64,000 nt of DNA from Natronosporangium hydrolyticum (GTDB lineage: Bacteria; Actinomycetota; Actinomycetes; Mycobacteriales; Micromonosporaceae). The stretch's first letter is position 1, and each line of letters starts with the position of its first letter. The position numbers were made by a program, and so were the translations under genes. Of this stretch, positions 29,801-38,042 are shown in pieces. The notes under the pieces were generated by a model that was not told the DNA's origin, made no database searches, and worked only from the letters and a program-made list of their open reading frames with translations. The stretch is from positions 2,666,001 through 2,730,000 of the forward strand of contig NZ_CP070499.1 in the NCBI RefSeq assembly GCF_016925615.1, in the 5' to 3' direction.

Positions 29801-32800
29801 GCGGCCCGGGCGGTGCACCGGTTGGCGGAGGCCCAACTCGGGCACGGCGAGCCGGTCGACGCCGCACTGTTGCGGGTGGCGCTGGCGCAGGTCGACCATC
29901 AGCCGGAGGCCGCCGACACCGGCAGCGTGCCGGCTGACCTGGCGGCTGCGTTGCTCACCGATCGGCTCGGAGGGCTGCTGGAGCGGCCGGTGCGGCTCCG
30001 GCCGGAGAGCAATCTGCTGGTCCCCGAGTACCTCCGCGACGGCGACAGTCTTGGTTTGAGTACGGTGCGTGAGCTGCAGCTGTACCGCTCAGACGGCGCC
30101 GCGATGCTGCCGGTCGCGGCCGCCGACGCGGTCACCTCACTGGTCGGCGAGGCGTTTCCGGGGTTGGTCGACCGGCATGGGCGGGAGGCGGTGGCGGCGC
30201 GCATCGGCCGGCTTCCTGGCATGCGGCGGGCGTTGGCCGCGCTGACCGGCGGTCCCCGGCTGCGCGGCCCGGTCGAGGTGATGCTTGCGGGAGAGTCGGA
30301 GTTCCTCAACACCGCCATCCCCCGGGATCTGCTCGGGGTCACCGGGGAACGGGTGCGGCTGGTGGGCAAGCTGCGCCCGCTCACGTTGGCCGAGCTGCGG
30401 TCGCAGGGCTGGGACGAGGGGCAAATCGAAGCCTACCGTTCCGCCTTGGGTGGTGTCCGCGGTGACGGTCCGGAGGTCACCAGTCACCGGTCGGCGCTCG
30501 GCATCGAGCAGCAGAGCTACCGGCAGGACGAGCTGCAACTTAGTGAGACCAAGAGCGCGGCGGCACCCGTACGCGTCGGCGGCGCCGCTGACCTGGGGCT
30601 GGGGTCGAACTCCGCCGAGGTCGCCACCGGCCGTAGCCGTGGCACCGCGGTCAGCGTCGGCTACGCGGACACCCACGCTGTGCATCAGGGACACTTCTCG
30701 GGTGCGTTCGGGGTGACAGTGCCGGTGGCGGTGACCTTTGAGCTGCAGCGTTCCCGGCTCCCGAGGCGGCCGGTGGCGAACGCCGTGACCTGGGTCGCCG
30801 ACCTGGCGAGCCGGCGCTCCCGCGCCGCGGTGCGGACCAGCCTGGTGGGTCGGCTGGACCTGTGGCTTCCGGACCTGCTGACAACCGACCGGGCCAGCGC
30901 CCCGACCGGGGCTGCGGAGCAGGTGAGCTATCGCCGGTTCACCGGGCTGCCGGCGCGGGTCGCCGCCACCGGGCAGACCGCGCCGATGCAGTCGGCGGTG
31001 CTCCGGGCGTTGGGCAGACTGCTGGGCGGCGGCGCCGAGCAGCTGCGACCGCTGGTGGCGGCGAGCATGTCCGCCGACGCGCTGCCGAGCCTGCTCTCCG
31101 CGCTGGCCAGCCCGGCCGGCGCGCAGCTGTTGCCACTTGACCGGACGCCGCTGCTGTCGGCGGACAATCAGACCGTCTCGGCCCACGCCTGGCTGCGACT
31201 GACCGCCCTCGAAACCGGCCCGTTGCTGCCGGAGCAGGCGGCGCTGGGAGTCCTAGCCCGGCACGAGGCGACGTTCGACCACGCCGACGTTCGGGGCCGA
31301 CCAGCTCCGCTAGCGGTGAAGCTCACCAGCTCCGCCGACGGAGAATCCGGGCTCGACGGGGTTCTCGCCGCCACCAACCAGGTCCTGCCGGCGCTGGAGG
31401 ATCTGGCGGCGAGCGCCTCGTTGCAGGTAGGCGAGCAATCCAGCCGGGGAGTGGGCACCCGCCACGGGCAGCGCGTCGACACCACCGCCAAGGAACGCGG
31501 CCCGGTGCGCGTACTGCGGGTGCGGTACACCACCGATGTCGAGGTGTCGCGGCATCATGAGAGCTACGACGGTGAGCTGCCCCGACCGCCGAAGCGGCTG
31601 GCCATTCAGGACACCGAGCCGGGCACGCTGTATCTATGGGTCTACGAGCGGGACCTGCCCGAGTTGTTGTCCCGGCTCTCCGATGACGACCCGCGCCGGC
31701 TGGCCACCACCGCCGACCTCGCGGCGCTGGAGCACGGCCGGGTCGACCAGTTGCTCGCCGATCGGGAGCGGGCAGCGCCGGTGCTGCCACTGGCAGAGCT
31801 GGTCGCCGAAGCGGCGGCGGTGGCGGACTTGGACCCGAGCCGCCCCGCCGAGGGCGCCGGCCGGGCCGCCCGGCGGCGCCTGCCCGGCCTGCGGCAGGGG
31901 GTGGACGACAGACTCCTCCGGCGCCGCTACCGGGTCGACCCGGGCCGGCCGGTCGCCCCGCTGCTCCGGCTGCGCAGCGACCCGTTGCGGGAGTCGCTGC
32001 TGCGCCACCACCTGCTCGCTGCCCGGGTGACGGGGACGATGGCCCGGGTCGAGCCGCTACTCGACGCCGCCCGGGACCAGGCGGTCGACACCGACCCGGA
32101 CACAATGGTGCGGTTGGCGCAGGCTTCGGTGCTGGTCGCGGAGGCCACCATCGGGGCGGAGGCGTTGCTCGCGCTGAATCTGCAGCTGGCGCGGGCGAGG
32201 GGAGCCGGCGACCGGGCCGCCGTCGACGCCGCGTACGCGGACTGGCAGGCGGCTGCCGCCGAGACCCAGCCACTCGTGGCCACCGCGAGCGAGGCGATCT
32301 GGCTGATCGAGGAGGTGATCGCAGATCGGCCCGACCCGGATCTCCCGCTACTGACCGAGCTGCAGACCCTCGCCGAGCAGGTGGATACCCGGCAGCCGCA
32401 CGATGAGTTCGACCCGGTGGCGACCGCGCGTGGTCTCGCCTCGGAGTTGGCCGTGGAGGTGTTGCTGTCGGTGACCGGCGCCGATGGCGCGGCGGTGGGG
32501 TACCGGATCGACCCGGAGGGCGGGGTCCATCCGGCCGACCCGCTGGCCGGTCCACCACCATCGCCACCGGCTGACCAGCCACCGGCCGAAGAGCCCGCCT
32601 CCGTACCGTCGCCACCGGATGCGGCGCAGGCGGCGAATCTGGCGGCCGGCCTCGCCGATTTCTTCGCGCAGCTGAGCCGGCCGGGTCCGCGGTCGGCCGC
32701 GGCGGAGGAGGTCGGGCCGGCGGAGATCGTCGAGGCGAGTGAGCTCGGGGGGCGGGTCGACCCGGCCGGGCTAGCGTGGCGGGTCCGTTACCAGGACGGC

Positions 32801-32995
32801 GTCGAGGCCCAGGTCTGGTTCGAGCCGACTGGCCAGAGCATCGGCACGCTCGCAGCGGTAGGCCCGGGCCGCACCGCGCGGGTCCGGGTGCCGTCGCTGC
32901 CGATGGCGCGGGGACCCCGCCGGCTGATGGCCGGGGTGTATGTCCGGGACCTGCTGGGTCAGCTCCCCGAACGCTGGGGCGACACCGGGCGCTGA
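23894..32995 (+). CDS. giant secreted/surface-type protein with WXG100-like N-terminal region
   Basis: About 3,033 residues from ATG 23894 (3,065 if ATG 23798 is used). The N-terminal 200 residues form a helical, WXG100/PPE-like region (WLNYLMFAGSP, IQVTWLGDGAPQVFSQQ), followed by a hydrophobic stretch (MLFELMVALALAFFTLGASL), a basic Gly/Val/Arg segment and a Gly-rich hydrophobic region (PVAVVGAGLGGAPLGFA). A Pro/Glu-rich linker (near 26,380-26,480) leads into some 2,100 residues of mixed beta/alpha units. A final Pro-rich spacer (DPLAGPPPSPPADQPPAEEP) precedes a 120-residue end domain. No toxin, protease or enzyme motif is recognisable. Similar giant proteins with WXG100-like N-termini occur in Streptomyces and Micromonosporaceae, and export by a type VII-like route is inferred. 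The first 2.4 kb has a striking G/T-rich codon choice unlike the remainder. Confidence 0.8.
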   Translation: MFDEVDYAIQEFLEGFDDGIRSLNDWWAEHGPAWLNYLMFAGSPLVGVAATTGNFPVPPFGLETYRLLLGVNPRADEYSLQALAEFWAEEARVTLEVAVAGVQAAQDIQVTWLGDGAPQVFSQQVQEVARAAAGLAQTQQALATQVTEFTVQTVQAKAAFRAQVILMLFELMVALALAFFTLGASLVAAAASMAGKVTAIRALMQGFLQRIMSATARSSLSDVSRVAGPSGVRGGLFGQAVREVGVSVGRSVGGAVGRGVRAVGRDVGSNPLSMVQVGARHAAPRVQREVVDAARRNGADAATVARLRNVDTRGDVEALVRWELSGRSGAGPVTRLGAEDVWVRQLVAEVVDRGVTVGGEIGGRVLAYGGRSALRFGALGWGLQEVMTAAQLQQMGVGGYSVNWVGLPVAVVGAGLGGAPLGFASGALPMAVMGGVGGGLGFVGANGLQALLTDQEFASLLRAGGASNFWEAVGQGAVGGVWERFVGQAGLGDVRATLGDIGFLLSGSDVSGLADRFGVSSVWVADLLNGDAATQAAGGRAAAGGSGGVGADGGGPRVGDVLAGEGGFGGAGGGSPSGVDVSVVGREGLVDGLFAHAREQLAGLEQAAGGGLGQVLERLGIVQGGGDLREVVGWDYGRVSDAVDAVVSQAREFRDVGHWKPVGDGWLVQGRFAGVPLVLQLDGQGVVVGAEVGSFAELTVGGVAGEGAGVAGINSAEQAVGRVLAGLRGQGVVELAGGAGGEGAGRVFVRGEGGGRVETVFGVDRSLPEGRWFVRPGVFEFTGAGWVQTAAAQVVVSGQVRAGLAEMARDVSGQLRQAMATVGREVPASVTVAEQETGPAQPNPGEPGSVPTGAGKPEAEPAEQTEQTESLVRFDESQLLTGDHAAEQPQLAPVDQASAGSVAAGASPPASGGRPAREPAAEPFRAGLLAGAPMGRFPHLQAMTEFLNEQFAEHAVDHRPLTAPELDRRLQARWREVLSAEGARLSFGDRAQRQFQIRYAVTDVQPVASPVTPIRQIQHHIGRGQWGQAQVAARASLFTLGRRAQAGLPLLLRGGWQHQLRGWLGQEMTSQAWVEPTIAAVDNQGPATPHDVALAATIQDLKTGTQFRSDPDQPESMPVAIADAFTDQPPESVRAAAPEQLAGGTETPQFMVLEWTGRSRIVDWVMARLPDAAAGDRKWQVQAQVWQRVSELPASLDAAVNTDGYEFPVISDGVTVAVVQIHSDLLREQARMVSAATREVNLEQTAEVVAGTGGVTSQGRAAEHGPFASLGLSQWVRDQLPTRLAGWLERIQAGLDGSLLRGSGSVHELHTDATSHEIIVERWTGEVQAHAWGAADRPGVSHQVTLWRGDSAEPVSATFAGTMLTLSREPDAYRFGLPVDPAAVDEGGQLRRNVVTNPTGERLAYPRHAVSTDSAGRPVGLGAGPALVRNFSAHPPAPADQPDAAARPAGAVDQLGQLRSHVLAVLRPLGFVLPDGAELDRRERSQLAAALRGRWWRNVNRDALARNLTAFNTLLVERQLTAAALQANYDQLAQSGLRFTVARLPAGQPLHELRFAVLEIRLDQLLDGADQESLFRGYVHDRTLASLNIDDTGAATYDAAHVSRQWLAHVRAAYERPAAGATDAVSHGAVAGVGRGPLRRWTLGSGEHTRAISYLEHRGPLGVWRIPHQLSVHITDEGGAPLPGGERLTFHGAADVHAPASFSYRSPPRPAVAGATGPQLLATADSFITMVDARGLREAAVAALRQVSDGRRRASDLSPELLATVDSLTTVPALRSRLAELVTEGEHHDQLFQSSLASHTRYGLSLQATAGATRLLGTPEVTVLGQLMFRLRSAVAGLGKATARLVTGGFARVDPEALAGSPEGAVGTARGETGRTRFGTLRRGIERMLFNHEERRFHFETDLTFTVEATTDGGRVADRTSTGTVGWLLSESAVVDAYAAGRLAQLPRDVVAASLERWRTGELQLEPQVAARAVHRLAEAQLGHGEPVDAALLRVALAQVDHQPEAADTGSVPADLAAALLTDRLGGLLERPVRLRPESNLLVPEYLRDGDSLGLSTVRELQLYRSDGAAMLPVAAADAVTSLVGEAFPGLVDRHGREAVAARIGRLPGMRRALAALTGGPRLRGPVEVMLAGESEFLNTAIPRDLLGVTGERVRLVGKLRPLTLAELRSQGWDEGQIEAYRSALGGVRGDGPEVTSHRSALGIEQQSYRQDELQLSETKSAAAPVRVGGAADLGLGSNSAEVATGRSRGTAVSVGYADTHAVHQGHFSGAFGVTVPVAVTFELQRSRLPRRPVANAVTWVADLASRRSRAAVRTSLVGRLDLWLPDLLTTDRASAPTGAAEQVSYRRFTGLPARVAATGQTAPMQSAVLRALGRLLGGGAEQLRPLVAASMSADALPSLLSALASPAGAQLLPLDRTPLLSADNQTVSAHAWLRLTALETGPLLPEQAALGVLARHEATFDHADVRGRPAPLAVKLTSSADGESGLDGVLAATNQVLPALEDLAASASLQVGEQSSRGVGTRHGQRVDTTAKERGPVRVLRVRYTTDVEVSRHHESYDGELPRPPKRLAIQDTEPGTLYLWVYERDLPELLSRLSDDDPRRLATTADLAALEHGRVDQLLADRERAAPVLPLAELVAEAAAVADLDPSRPAEGAGRAARRRLPGLRQGVDDRLLRRRYRVDPGRPVAPLLRLRSDPLRESLLRHHLLAARVTGTMARVEPLLDAARDQAVDTDPDTMVRLAQASVLVAEATIGAEALLALNLQLARARGAGDRAAVDAAYADWQAAAAETQPLVATASEAIWLIEEVIADRPDPDLPLLTELQTLAEQVDTRQPHDEFDPVATARGLASELAVEVLLSVTGADGAAVGYRIDPEGGVHPADPLAGPPPSPPADQPPAEEPASVPSPPDAAQAANLAAGLADFFAQLSRPGPRSAAAEEVGPAEIVEASELGGRVDPAGLAWRVRYQDGVEAQVWFEPTGQSIGTLAAVGPGRTARVRVPSLPMARGPRRLMAGVYVRDLLGQLPERWGDTGR

Positions 32996-33633
32996 TCGGC
33001 CCACAGGCGCAGCGCTACCAGGCTGATCCAGGCCCACCCGACGATGATCTGGGCCCGCTGCACCAGCCCGGAGGCAGCGTGGTCAGCCTCGTAGGCGGTG
33101 CCGAAGGCGATCAGCAGGACGATCATCGCGACCCCGGTCACCAGGCTGTACCACATCCACCCCGGTCGTCCAGGCCGCGATCCGAACCACCGGGCCATGA
33201 CGAAGCACGCGATCGGCAGCAACCCGAACACCCCGGCGCCGGCGAGGTCGTGCAGGGTGTGGTGCCAGGTGGCCGGTTCCGGGATGCTGGTGGTGCCGGG
33301 CGGGAAGGTAGGAATCGGGTCCATGACGAACACACCCGAGGCCACCAGGCTGACGCCGACCATTCCGATCAGGACCGGTGCCCACCGGGAACCTGGGCCG
33401 GGCCGCATCACCCGCCGCAGGCCGACCGCGAACGCGAGCAATAGCAACCCAGTCACCACGAAGCTGGTGATCTGAAGCCAGCCCAGGCCGCCCAGGCTCA
33501 GCGCACTCACCGGATGGTACGTCGGGTCGTACCCGGCTCGGAGCGCCCCGGCGACGAGGAAGACCACCACAAACACCGGAGGCGCTAGCGCTCCACAGAA
33601 GAGCAGAGGGCGGACGGACGAGAAACGGTTCAT
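32959..33633 (-). CDS. DUF998-type six-helix membrane protein
   Basis: 224 residues with about six hydrophobic helices: LLFCGALAPPVFVVVFLVAG, ITSFVVTGLLLLAFAVGL, VLIGMVGVSLVASGVFVMD, GAGVFGLLPIACFVMARW, MWYSLVTGVAMIVLLIAFGT and AQIIVGWAWISLVALRLW. The loop after the first helix, YDPTYHPVSALSLGGLGW, and MDPIPTFPPGT are typical of the DUF998 family; the function is unknown. The 3' end overlaps that of the giant gene by 37 bases in convergent orientation. Confidence 0.8.
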   Translation of the reverse strand: MNRFSSVRPLLFCGALAPPVFVVVFLVAGALRAGYDPTYHPVSALSLGGLGWLQITSFVVTGLLLLAFAVGLRRVMRPGPGSRWAPVLIGMVGVSLVASGVFVMDPIPTFPPGTTSIPEPATWHHTLHDLAGAGVFGLLPIACFVMARWFGSRPGRPGWMWYSLVTGVAMIVLLIAFGTAYEADHAASGLVQRAQIIVGWAWISLVALRLWADQRPVSPQRSGS

Positions 33634-33796
33634 GTGGTCAGGGTGACGCGGTAGGGATCGCTACGCCCCTGCCGATCGGCGAAAAGTTCTGATCTTGGGG
33701 CTATGGCGTTCTGGCCAGCTGGACGGTGACGCCCGATAGCTTGAGCAATGCTGATGCAAACTACCCTATGCTGCCTTGATGAGGTAATCTTGCGGG

Positions 33797-34249
33797 GTGA
33801 TAGGGAAGGATCTCTACTCGGTTGAAGAGGTTGCCGACCGGCTCGGACTGCATGTACGCACGGTCCGGGGCTACATCCGCACGGGCCGGCTCCGGGCGGT
33901 TCGCATCGGCAAGCAGTACCGCGTGCACGCCCGTGATCTCACGGCGTTCACCGGTGACTCGGCGCCCGCGACCAGGGAGATAGCGGTAGAGGTCACCAGC
34001 GTCGTGCAGGTCGACGGGGTCGACCGGGCGACCGCCGACCGGTTGGGCACGCTCGCGGTGGCCGCCGCCTACGGCGAACCGGACCTGGGGCGCCCGCTGC
34101 GGGTGCAGACGAGCTATGAGGGGGAGCGAGCGCGGATGACGATCGTGCTGATCGGGGGCGCGGCGGACACCGCCGGCCTGGTCCAGCTGCTGGATGCGGT
34201 GGTCGATGACGCCGGCGCGGTGGTTGCCGAGGGCGGTGCTGATGCCTGA
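33797..34249 (+). CDS. excisionase/MerR-type HTH DNA-binding protein
   Basis: 150 residues from GTG 33797. The N-terminal 55 residues form a winged HTH of the HTH_17/excisionase type (LYSVEEVADRLGLHVRTVRG, RLRAVRIGKQYRVHARDL). The rest is a ferredoxin-like domain (EVTSVVQVDGVDRATADRLG) that could bind a ligand or dimerise. The stop overlaps the start of the DUF4180-like gene by eight bases, so the two form a regulator/partner pair. A TTGAGC-containing promoter-like region lies at 33741-33772. The target is not known; autoregulation is likely. Confidence 0.85.
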   Translation: MIGKDLYSVEEVADRLGLHVRTVRGYIRTGRLRAVRIGKQYRVHARDLTAFTGDSAPATREIAVEVTSVVQVDGVDRATADRLGTLAVAAAYGEPDLGRPLRVQTSYEGERARMTIVLIGGAADTAGLVQLLDAVVDDAGAVVAEGGADA

Positions 34250-34607
34250 CGAGCTGCAGGAACGCTCCGGGGTGACGGTGCTGATGTGTGACCCAGCCGG
34301 GCCGCCGGTGGCGACTACTCAGGACGCGCTGGATCTGATCGGTGCCGCGTTCGCAGGGGCAGAGGTGGTGGTGATGCCCGCCGGCCGGCTCGACGAACGG
34401 TTCTTCAGTCTCGGCACCCGGTTCGCCGGCGACATCATGCAGAAGTTCGTCAACTATCGGCTTCGGTTGGTCGTAATGGGGGATATCTCAGCCCAGCTGG
34501 CGGCGAGCGACTCGCTCCGGGCGCTCGTCCATGAGTCGAATCAGGGTGCCCACATCTGGTTTGTGCCAGATCTGGACACCCTGGACTCCCGGCTGCGCAC
34601 CAGCTAA
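34242..34607 (+). CDS. DUF4180-like protein
   Basis: 121 residues (MPDELQERSGVTVLMCDPAG). The segments DALDLIGAAFAGAEVVVMPAGRLDERFFSLGTRFAGDI and FVNYRLRLVVMGDIS match the DUF4180 family, a STAS-like or alpha/beta fold of unknown function that is often paired with an HTH gene. It is coupled to the preceding HTH gene by an eight-base overlap. Its stop overlaps the end of the convergent reductase fragment. Confidence 0.8.
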   Translation: MPDELQERSGVTVLMCDPAGPPVATTQDALDLIGAAFAGAEVVVMPAGRLDERFFSLGTRFAGDIMQKFVNYRLRLVVMGDISAQLAASDSLRALVHESNQGAHIWFVPDLDTLDSRLRTS

Positions 34608-34999
34608 CCCTCACCACCAGCGCCGAGCGTGACTGGCGCGACGTGGGTGCGCAGCTCGTCGATGTGACCAGCTCGAAGGTACTGGTTGATGGTGGCCGCT
34701 CCGCCGGCGATGGCCACGTTCCGGTCGCCGGCCGCCGCGCGCGCCTGCGCTAGCGCCGACTCGATGCCGTCGGTGACGAAGTTGAAAGTGGTGCCGCCCT
34801 GCATAACCAGCGGTTCCCGGGGGTAGTGGGTGAGCACGAAGACCGGGGCGTGGTACGGGGGCTCATCGCCCCACCAGCCGGTCCAGCTGAGATCCCAGTC
34901 GCCCCGGATAGGGCCGAACATGTTGCGTCCCATGACGAAGGCACCGGCCGAAACGACATCGTCGATCTCGGCCCGGTTTTCGTCGGGCGTGGCGAACAT
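34604..34999 (-). pseudogene. dihydrofolate reductase/RibD C-terminal family fragment
   Basis: 131 codons encode the central part of a RibD_C/DHFR-like protein: GAFVMGRNMFGPIRGDW, APVFVLTHYPREPLVMQGGTTF, VAIAGGAATINQYLRAGHIDEL and HVAPVTLGAG. The usual N-terminal strand with the SLDG motif is absent; upstream sequence to 35,090 does not encode it in any frame. The C-terminus also stops right after TLGAGGEG, about 20-30 residues short. It is therefore probably an inactive remnant, cut at the 3' side by the DUF4180-like gene junction. Confidence 0.6.
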
Positions 35000-35092
35000 C
35001 GAAATGCAAGCGGTCGGGGTGGGTCGGCGTGGCGGGTGGACGGGCCCGGCGCACGCCGAGCCCGCCGCACCTCCGTTAGTGCCGCACCCTCA

Positions 35093-36610
35093 CTAGTTCT
35101 GCAGCGTCAGCACGCCTGGCCGGTAGGGCAGGAGGCCGTAATCGCCGCCAGAACTTGGGGATCGTCCCTGGTAGAGGAATTGTAGGTTGCAGACGTCGAT
35201 GGTCATGGTCTGATCGGGGTTGGTGCGAATCAGTTCGCCGTGACTGATGTCGTTGGTCCAGGTGGCGCCGCTGTTGACCCGGCCGGCGAAGGGGTTGCTC
35301 TCGGTCGCGGCCTGTGGCGTCCAGTTGCCGTCCAGGCTGTTGGCCGTGAACGAGCGGAAGTAGCGGTCTCCCTGGTTACCGATCGCCTCGACGATCATGA
35401 GGTACCGGTCCTCGCCCTGGAGCTTGTAGACCTGTACGCCTTCGAACAGGTTGTTCGTGGTATCACTCATGATGATCGTCGATTGGGTACCGAAGCTGCT
35501 CGGGAAGTTGCCGATCGGCATGCTGGCCCGGTAGATCCGGCCGTTGTCTCCAGCGAAGAACAGATACATGTGCGTGTCGTCGCCGATGACCGCCTGATCG
35601 ATCGGCCCCGTACTAGAGTCGCTGATGCTCCCGGAGAAGAGGGTCTGGTGCGCCGACCAGCTGTTCACATCGGCGGGGTTGGTCGATGTTCGGTAGGAGA
35701 AGGCGGGTCCACCCCACTGATAGGCCAGCACCCAGATGTTCCCGGGGGCGAAGTAGAAGAGCGACGGTGCGACGGCCGAGAACGGCATCGGGTTCTGGTT
35801 GGCCGAGCTCATGTCCGACCAGTCGTTGAAGAGCCCGAAATTCATCGAGCCCCAGCTCGTGCCGTGGTCATGCGTCGTCGCGTAGACCAGGTGGCTGCCG
35901 TTGTAGGGGGCGTGGGTGAAGTCCTTGAGCGAGACCCACTCCGGCCTCGGGGTCGCCAGTGGTCCGGTCGATGACCAGTTGTACGACGAAGGGAGCGCGC
36001 AGTTCTGGCCCGGTGGTGTGCCACCGCCACCGTCGACCCGGACGAGTTGCCACTGCTGATTGTGGCCGTTCCAGTCGTCGTACTGCACGATGTTGCCGCC
36101 GTCCGCGGTCGACCCGCCCTGCACCTCCAGGACCTTGTCACTGTGGCGGTTGATCAGCCGGATGTGACCGCCGTCGGAGTCTGCCAACCGAAACTGCTGG
36201 TTGGCTCCGTTGTGGTCAGCCCACTGTACGATCTCGGCACCGTTCGAGCTGGACCAGTTGTAGACATCCAACACCTTGCCGGACAGCCGGGACTGCAGGC
36301 GGTAGTAGCCACCGCCGGAGTCGACAAACCGCCACTGCTGCTGGTCGCCGTCGTTTCGGGTCCACTGCGTGATCCGTGCCCCGTCATTGGTGGCCAAGTT
36401 GTACACGTCCAACGCCTTGCCACTGTTGCGGTTCAACAACACGTACCAGGCGTCCGTATCGACCGTGGCGGCGGCGGCCGGCTTCGCCGCCACCACCGCA
36501 CCGGCGCCACCGACCACTATCGCCATCACGCTAGCTATGACGACTCGCAGTAACCACCCCCGCGATCGCGATCGCGGCGCGATCGGTATTGAGCTAGTTA
36601 AGGCAGACAT
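35093..36610 (-). CDS. secreted GH62 alpha-L-arabinofuranosidase with ricin-type (CBM13) domain
   Basis: 505 residues. A signal peptide (twin Arg-like [20 protein letters not shown], ending AAKPAAAA) is followed by a beta-trefoil lectin domain (about 50-190; three QxW repeats: QQQWRF, NQQFRL, NQQWQL). A GGGGTPPG linker leads to the catalytic domain (about 205-505; [60 protein letters not shown]). GH62 enzymes release arabinofuranose from arabinoxylan. The ATG at 36610 has a strong GAGGAGG site. The gene is divergent from the sugar ABC operon, and a LacI-type operator at 36695-36708 lies upstream, so it is probably induced with the transporter. Confidence 0.94.
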   Translation of the reverse strand: MSALTSSIPIAPRSRSRGWLLRVVIASVMAIVVGGAGAVVAAKPAAAATVDTDAWYVLLNRNSGKALDVYNLATNDGARITQWTRNDGDQQQWRFVDSGGGYYRLQSRLSGKVLDVYNWSSSNGAEIVQWADHNGANQQFRLADSDGGHIRLINRHSDKVLEVQGGSTADGGNIVQYDDWNGHNQQWQLVRVDGGGGTPPGQNCALPSSYNWSSTGPLATPRPEWVSLKDFTHAPYNGSHLVYATTHDHGTSWGSMNFGLFNDWSDMSSANQNPMPFSAVAPSLFYFAPGNIWVLAYQWGGPAFSYRTSTNPADVNSWSAHQTLFSGSISDSSTGPIDQAVIGDDTHMYLFFAGDNGRIYRASMPIGNFPSSFGTQSTIIMSDTTNNLFEGVQVYKLQGEDRYLMIVEAIGNQGDRYFRSFTANSLDGNWTPQAATESNPFAGRVNSGATWTNDISHGELIRTNPDQTMTIDVCNLQFLYQGRSPSSGGDYGLLPYRPGVLTLQN

Positions 36611-36694
36611 GATGCTCCTCCTCTACCAAGTGCCGAACGGTCTACCCGAACCGGGTACACCGTGAGGCAGGTGCCGCGCGTGGGCGCGCGGCGA

Positions 36695-36708
36695 TGTGAG
36701 CGCTAACA
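36695..36708. promoter_or_regulatory. LacI-family operator upstream of the GH62 gene
   Basis: TGTGAGCGCTAACA is a near-perfect palindrome around AGCGCT, typical of LacI/GalR-family operators. It lies 85-98 bp upstream of the GH62 start and matches 12 of 14 bases of the site in the transporter promoter. Confidence 0.7.
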
Positions 36709-36932
36709 AGGGCGTCCGCTGCCCGGGCGCACGCCGGAGGTCAAGGCTCGGCGGCGTGGGCTTGCCCGGTGAGCCACGGCCACCGCCGTCCTTTGACCAT
36801 CGACTGTGAGCGAGAAGCTGCCGTTTCGTCAAGTAGGAGGGCGGGCGGGTCCGGTCGCCCGCCAGCAGGGTGGGTGGCCCGGCCCTCGCCCCCCGGCCAC
36901 CGCTGCCGCAGCTAGTCCGGCGGTCAGGGCTA

Positions 36933-36961
36933 TTGACACCCGCCAGTGTCAACGCTAACAA
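36933..36961 (+). promoter_or_regulatory. promoter of the sugar ABC transporter operon
   Basis: TTGACA at 36933-36938 and TAACAA at 36956-36961 are separated by 17 bp, a good vegetative promoter. The predicted transcript has a leader of roughly 85 bases before the GGAG-bearing start at 37055. Confidence 0.65.
36947..36960. promoter_or_regulatory. LacI-family operator in the transporter promoter
   Basis: TGTCAACGCTAACA overlaps the spacer and -10 box of the promoter, so a bound LacI-type repressor would block RNA polymerase. It matches the operator before the GH62 gene at 12 of 14 positions. The probable regulator is encoded at 41843-42874. Confidence 0.7.
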
Positions 36962-37054
36962 TATTCACCGAAGTTAGTTTGCAGGGTGAACCAACGAATG
37001 ACCAGGCGGGCCTGAGGGCGCCGCTGACCGCCGTGACGCCACGAAGGAGATCGA

Positions 37055-38038
37055 ATGTCGAGGAAAAGGTCGGTGCGCGCACTCGCCGGAGCGGCTGGTG
37101 CGGTCGCCGTCGCCCTGCCGCTCGCCGCGTGCGGCGGTGGCGGCGGCGGTGGCGGGGATACGGTCTCGGTAGGCTTCGTCGCGGTCGGCCCGGAGGGCGC
37201 CTGGCGGGCCGCTAACGAGCAGGATGTGCGGGACACGTTCACCGAGGACGCGGGCTTCGACCTGCGGTACGCTCCGGCGACCAACCTGGACCAGCAGTCT
37301 CAGATCTCCGCCTTTACGTCGTTCGTGGACGAGGGCGTCGACATCATCCTGCTCTCCGCGACCGAGGCCACCGGCTGGGAGCCCTCGCTGCAGCGTGCCC
37401 AGGAGGCCGAGATCCCGGTGATCCTGGTCGACCGGGGCATCGACCCGGACGATCCGAGCCTCTACGTCACCCGGATCGCGCCGGACAATGTCGAGGTCGC
37501 CAGCTCCGTCGCCGAGTGGGCGGTGACGGAGTTCCCCGACGGGGCGAACTACTTCACGCTCGAAGGCCCCGCCGGCGTCGGCGTGGTCAACGAGCGCAAC
37601 AGCGGTTGGGACTCGGTGATCGGGTCGAGCCCCGAGTTCGTCAAACTCGGCGCCCAGACCGCGAACTGGTCGGCAGAGGAGGCCAAGAGCGTCTTCGAGA
37701 CCGTGTTGCGCGCCAACGACAACGACATCCAGCTGGTCTTCGCGCAGAACGACGAGATGGGGCTAGGGGCGGCGCTCGCGATCGAGGAGGCGGGCCTCAC
37801 CCCCGGCGAAGACGTCAAGATCGCCACGATCGACGGGACCAGGGGTGCGCTGGAGGCCCTCGCCGACGGCCGGCTGACCTTCGTCGCAGAGTACAACCCG
37901 CTCTTCGGCGACACCCTGCAGGAGGCCGTGGACCAGGCGCTGAACGATGAGCCGGTCGACTCCTACATCATAGTGCCGAGCCTGACCTTCGACTCGCCGG
38001 AGTCCGCGGCCGCGGCGCTGCCGGAGCGGCAGTTCTAG
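37055..38038 (+). CDS. sugar ABC transporter substrate-binding lipoprotein (YtfQ-like)
   Basis: 327 residues. A basic N-terminus and hydrophobic core lead to the lipobox LAAC (Cys26), followed by a Gly-rich tether. The periplasmic-binding-protein type 1 fold follows (VSVGFVAVGPEGAWRAANEQ, DIILLSATEATGWEP, PVILVDRG, VFAQNDEMGLGAALAIEEAG). GPEGAWR and the general layout resemble E. coli YtfQ, a galactofuranose/arabinose-furanose binding protein. First gene of a five-gene locus. With the divergent GH62 enzyme, L-arabinofuranose is the most likely ligand (inference). Confidence 0.9.
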   Translation: MSRKRSVRALAGAAGAVAVALPLAACGGGGGGGGDTVSVGFVAVGPEGAWRAANEQDVRDTFTEDAGFDLRYAPATNLDQQSQISAFTSFVDEGVDIILLSATEATGWEPSLQRAQEAEIPVILVDRGIDPDDPSLYVTRIAPDNVEVASSVAEWAVTEFPDGANYFTLEGPAGVGVVNERNSGWDSVIGSSPEFVKLGAQTANWSAEEAKSVFETVLRANDNDIQLVFAQNDEMGLGAALAIEEAGLTPGEDVKIATIDGTRGALEALADGRLTFVAEYNPLFGDTLQEAVDQALNDEPVDSYIIVPSLTFDSPESAAAALPERQF

Positions 38039-38042
38039 CGCA

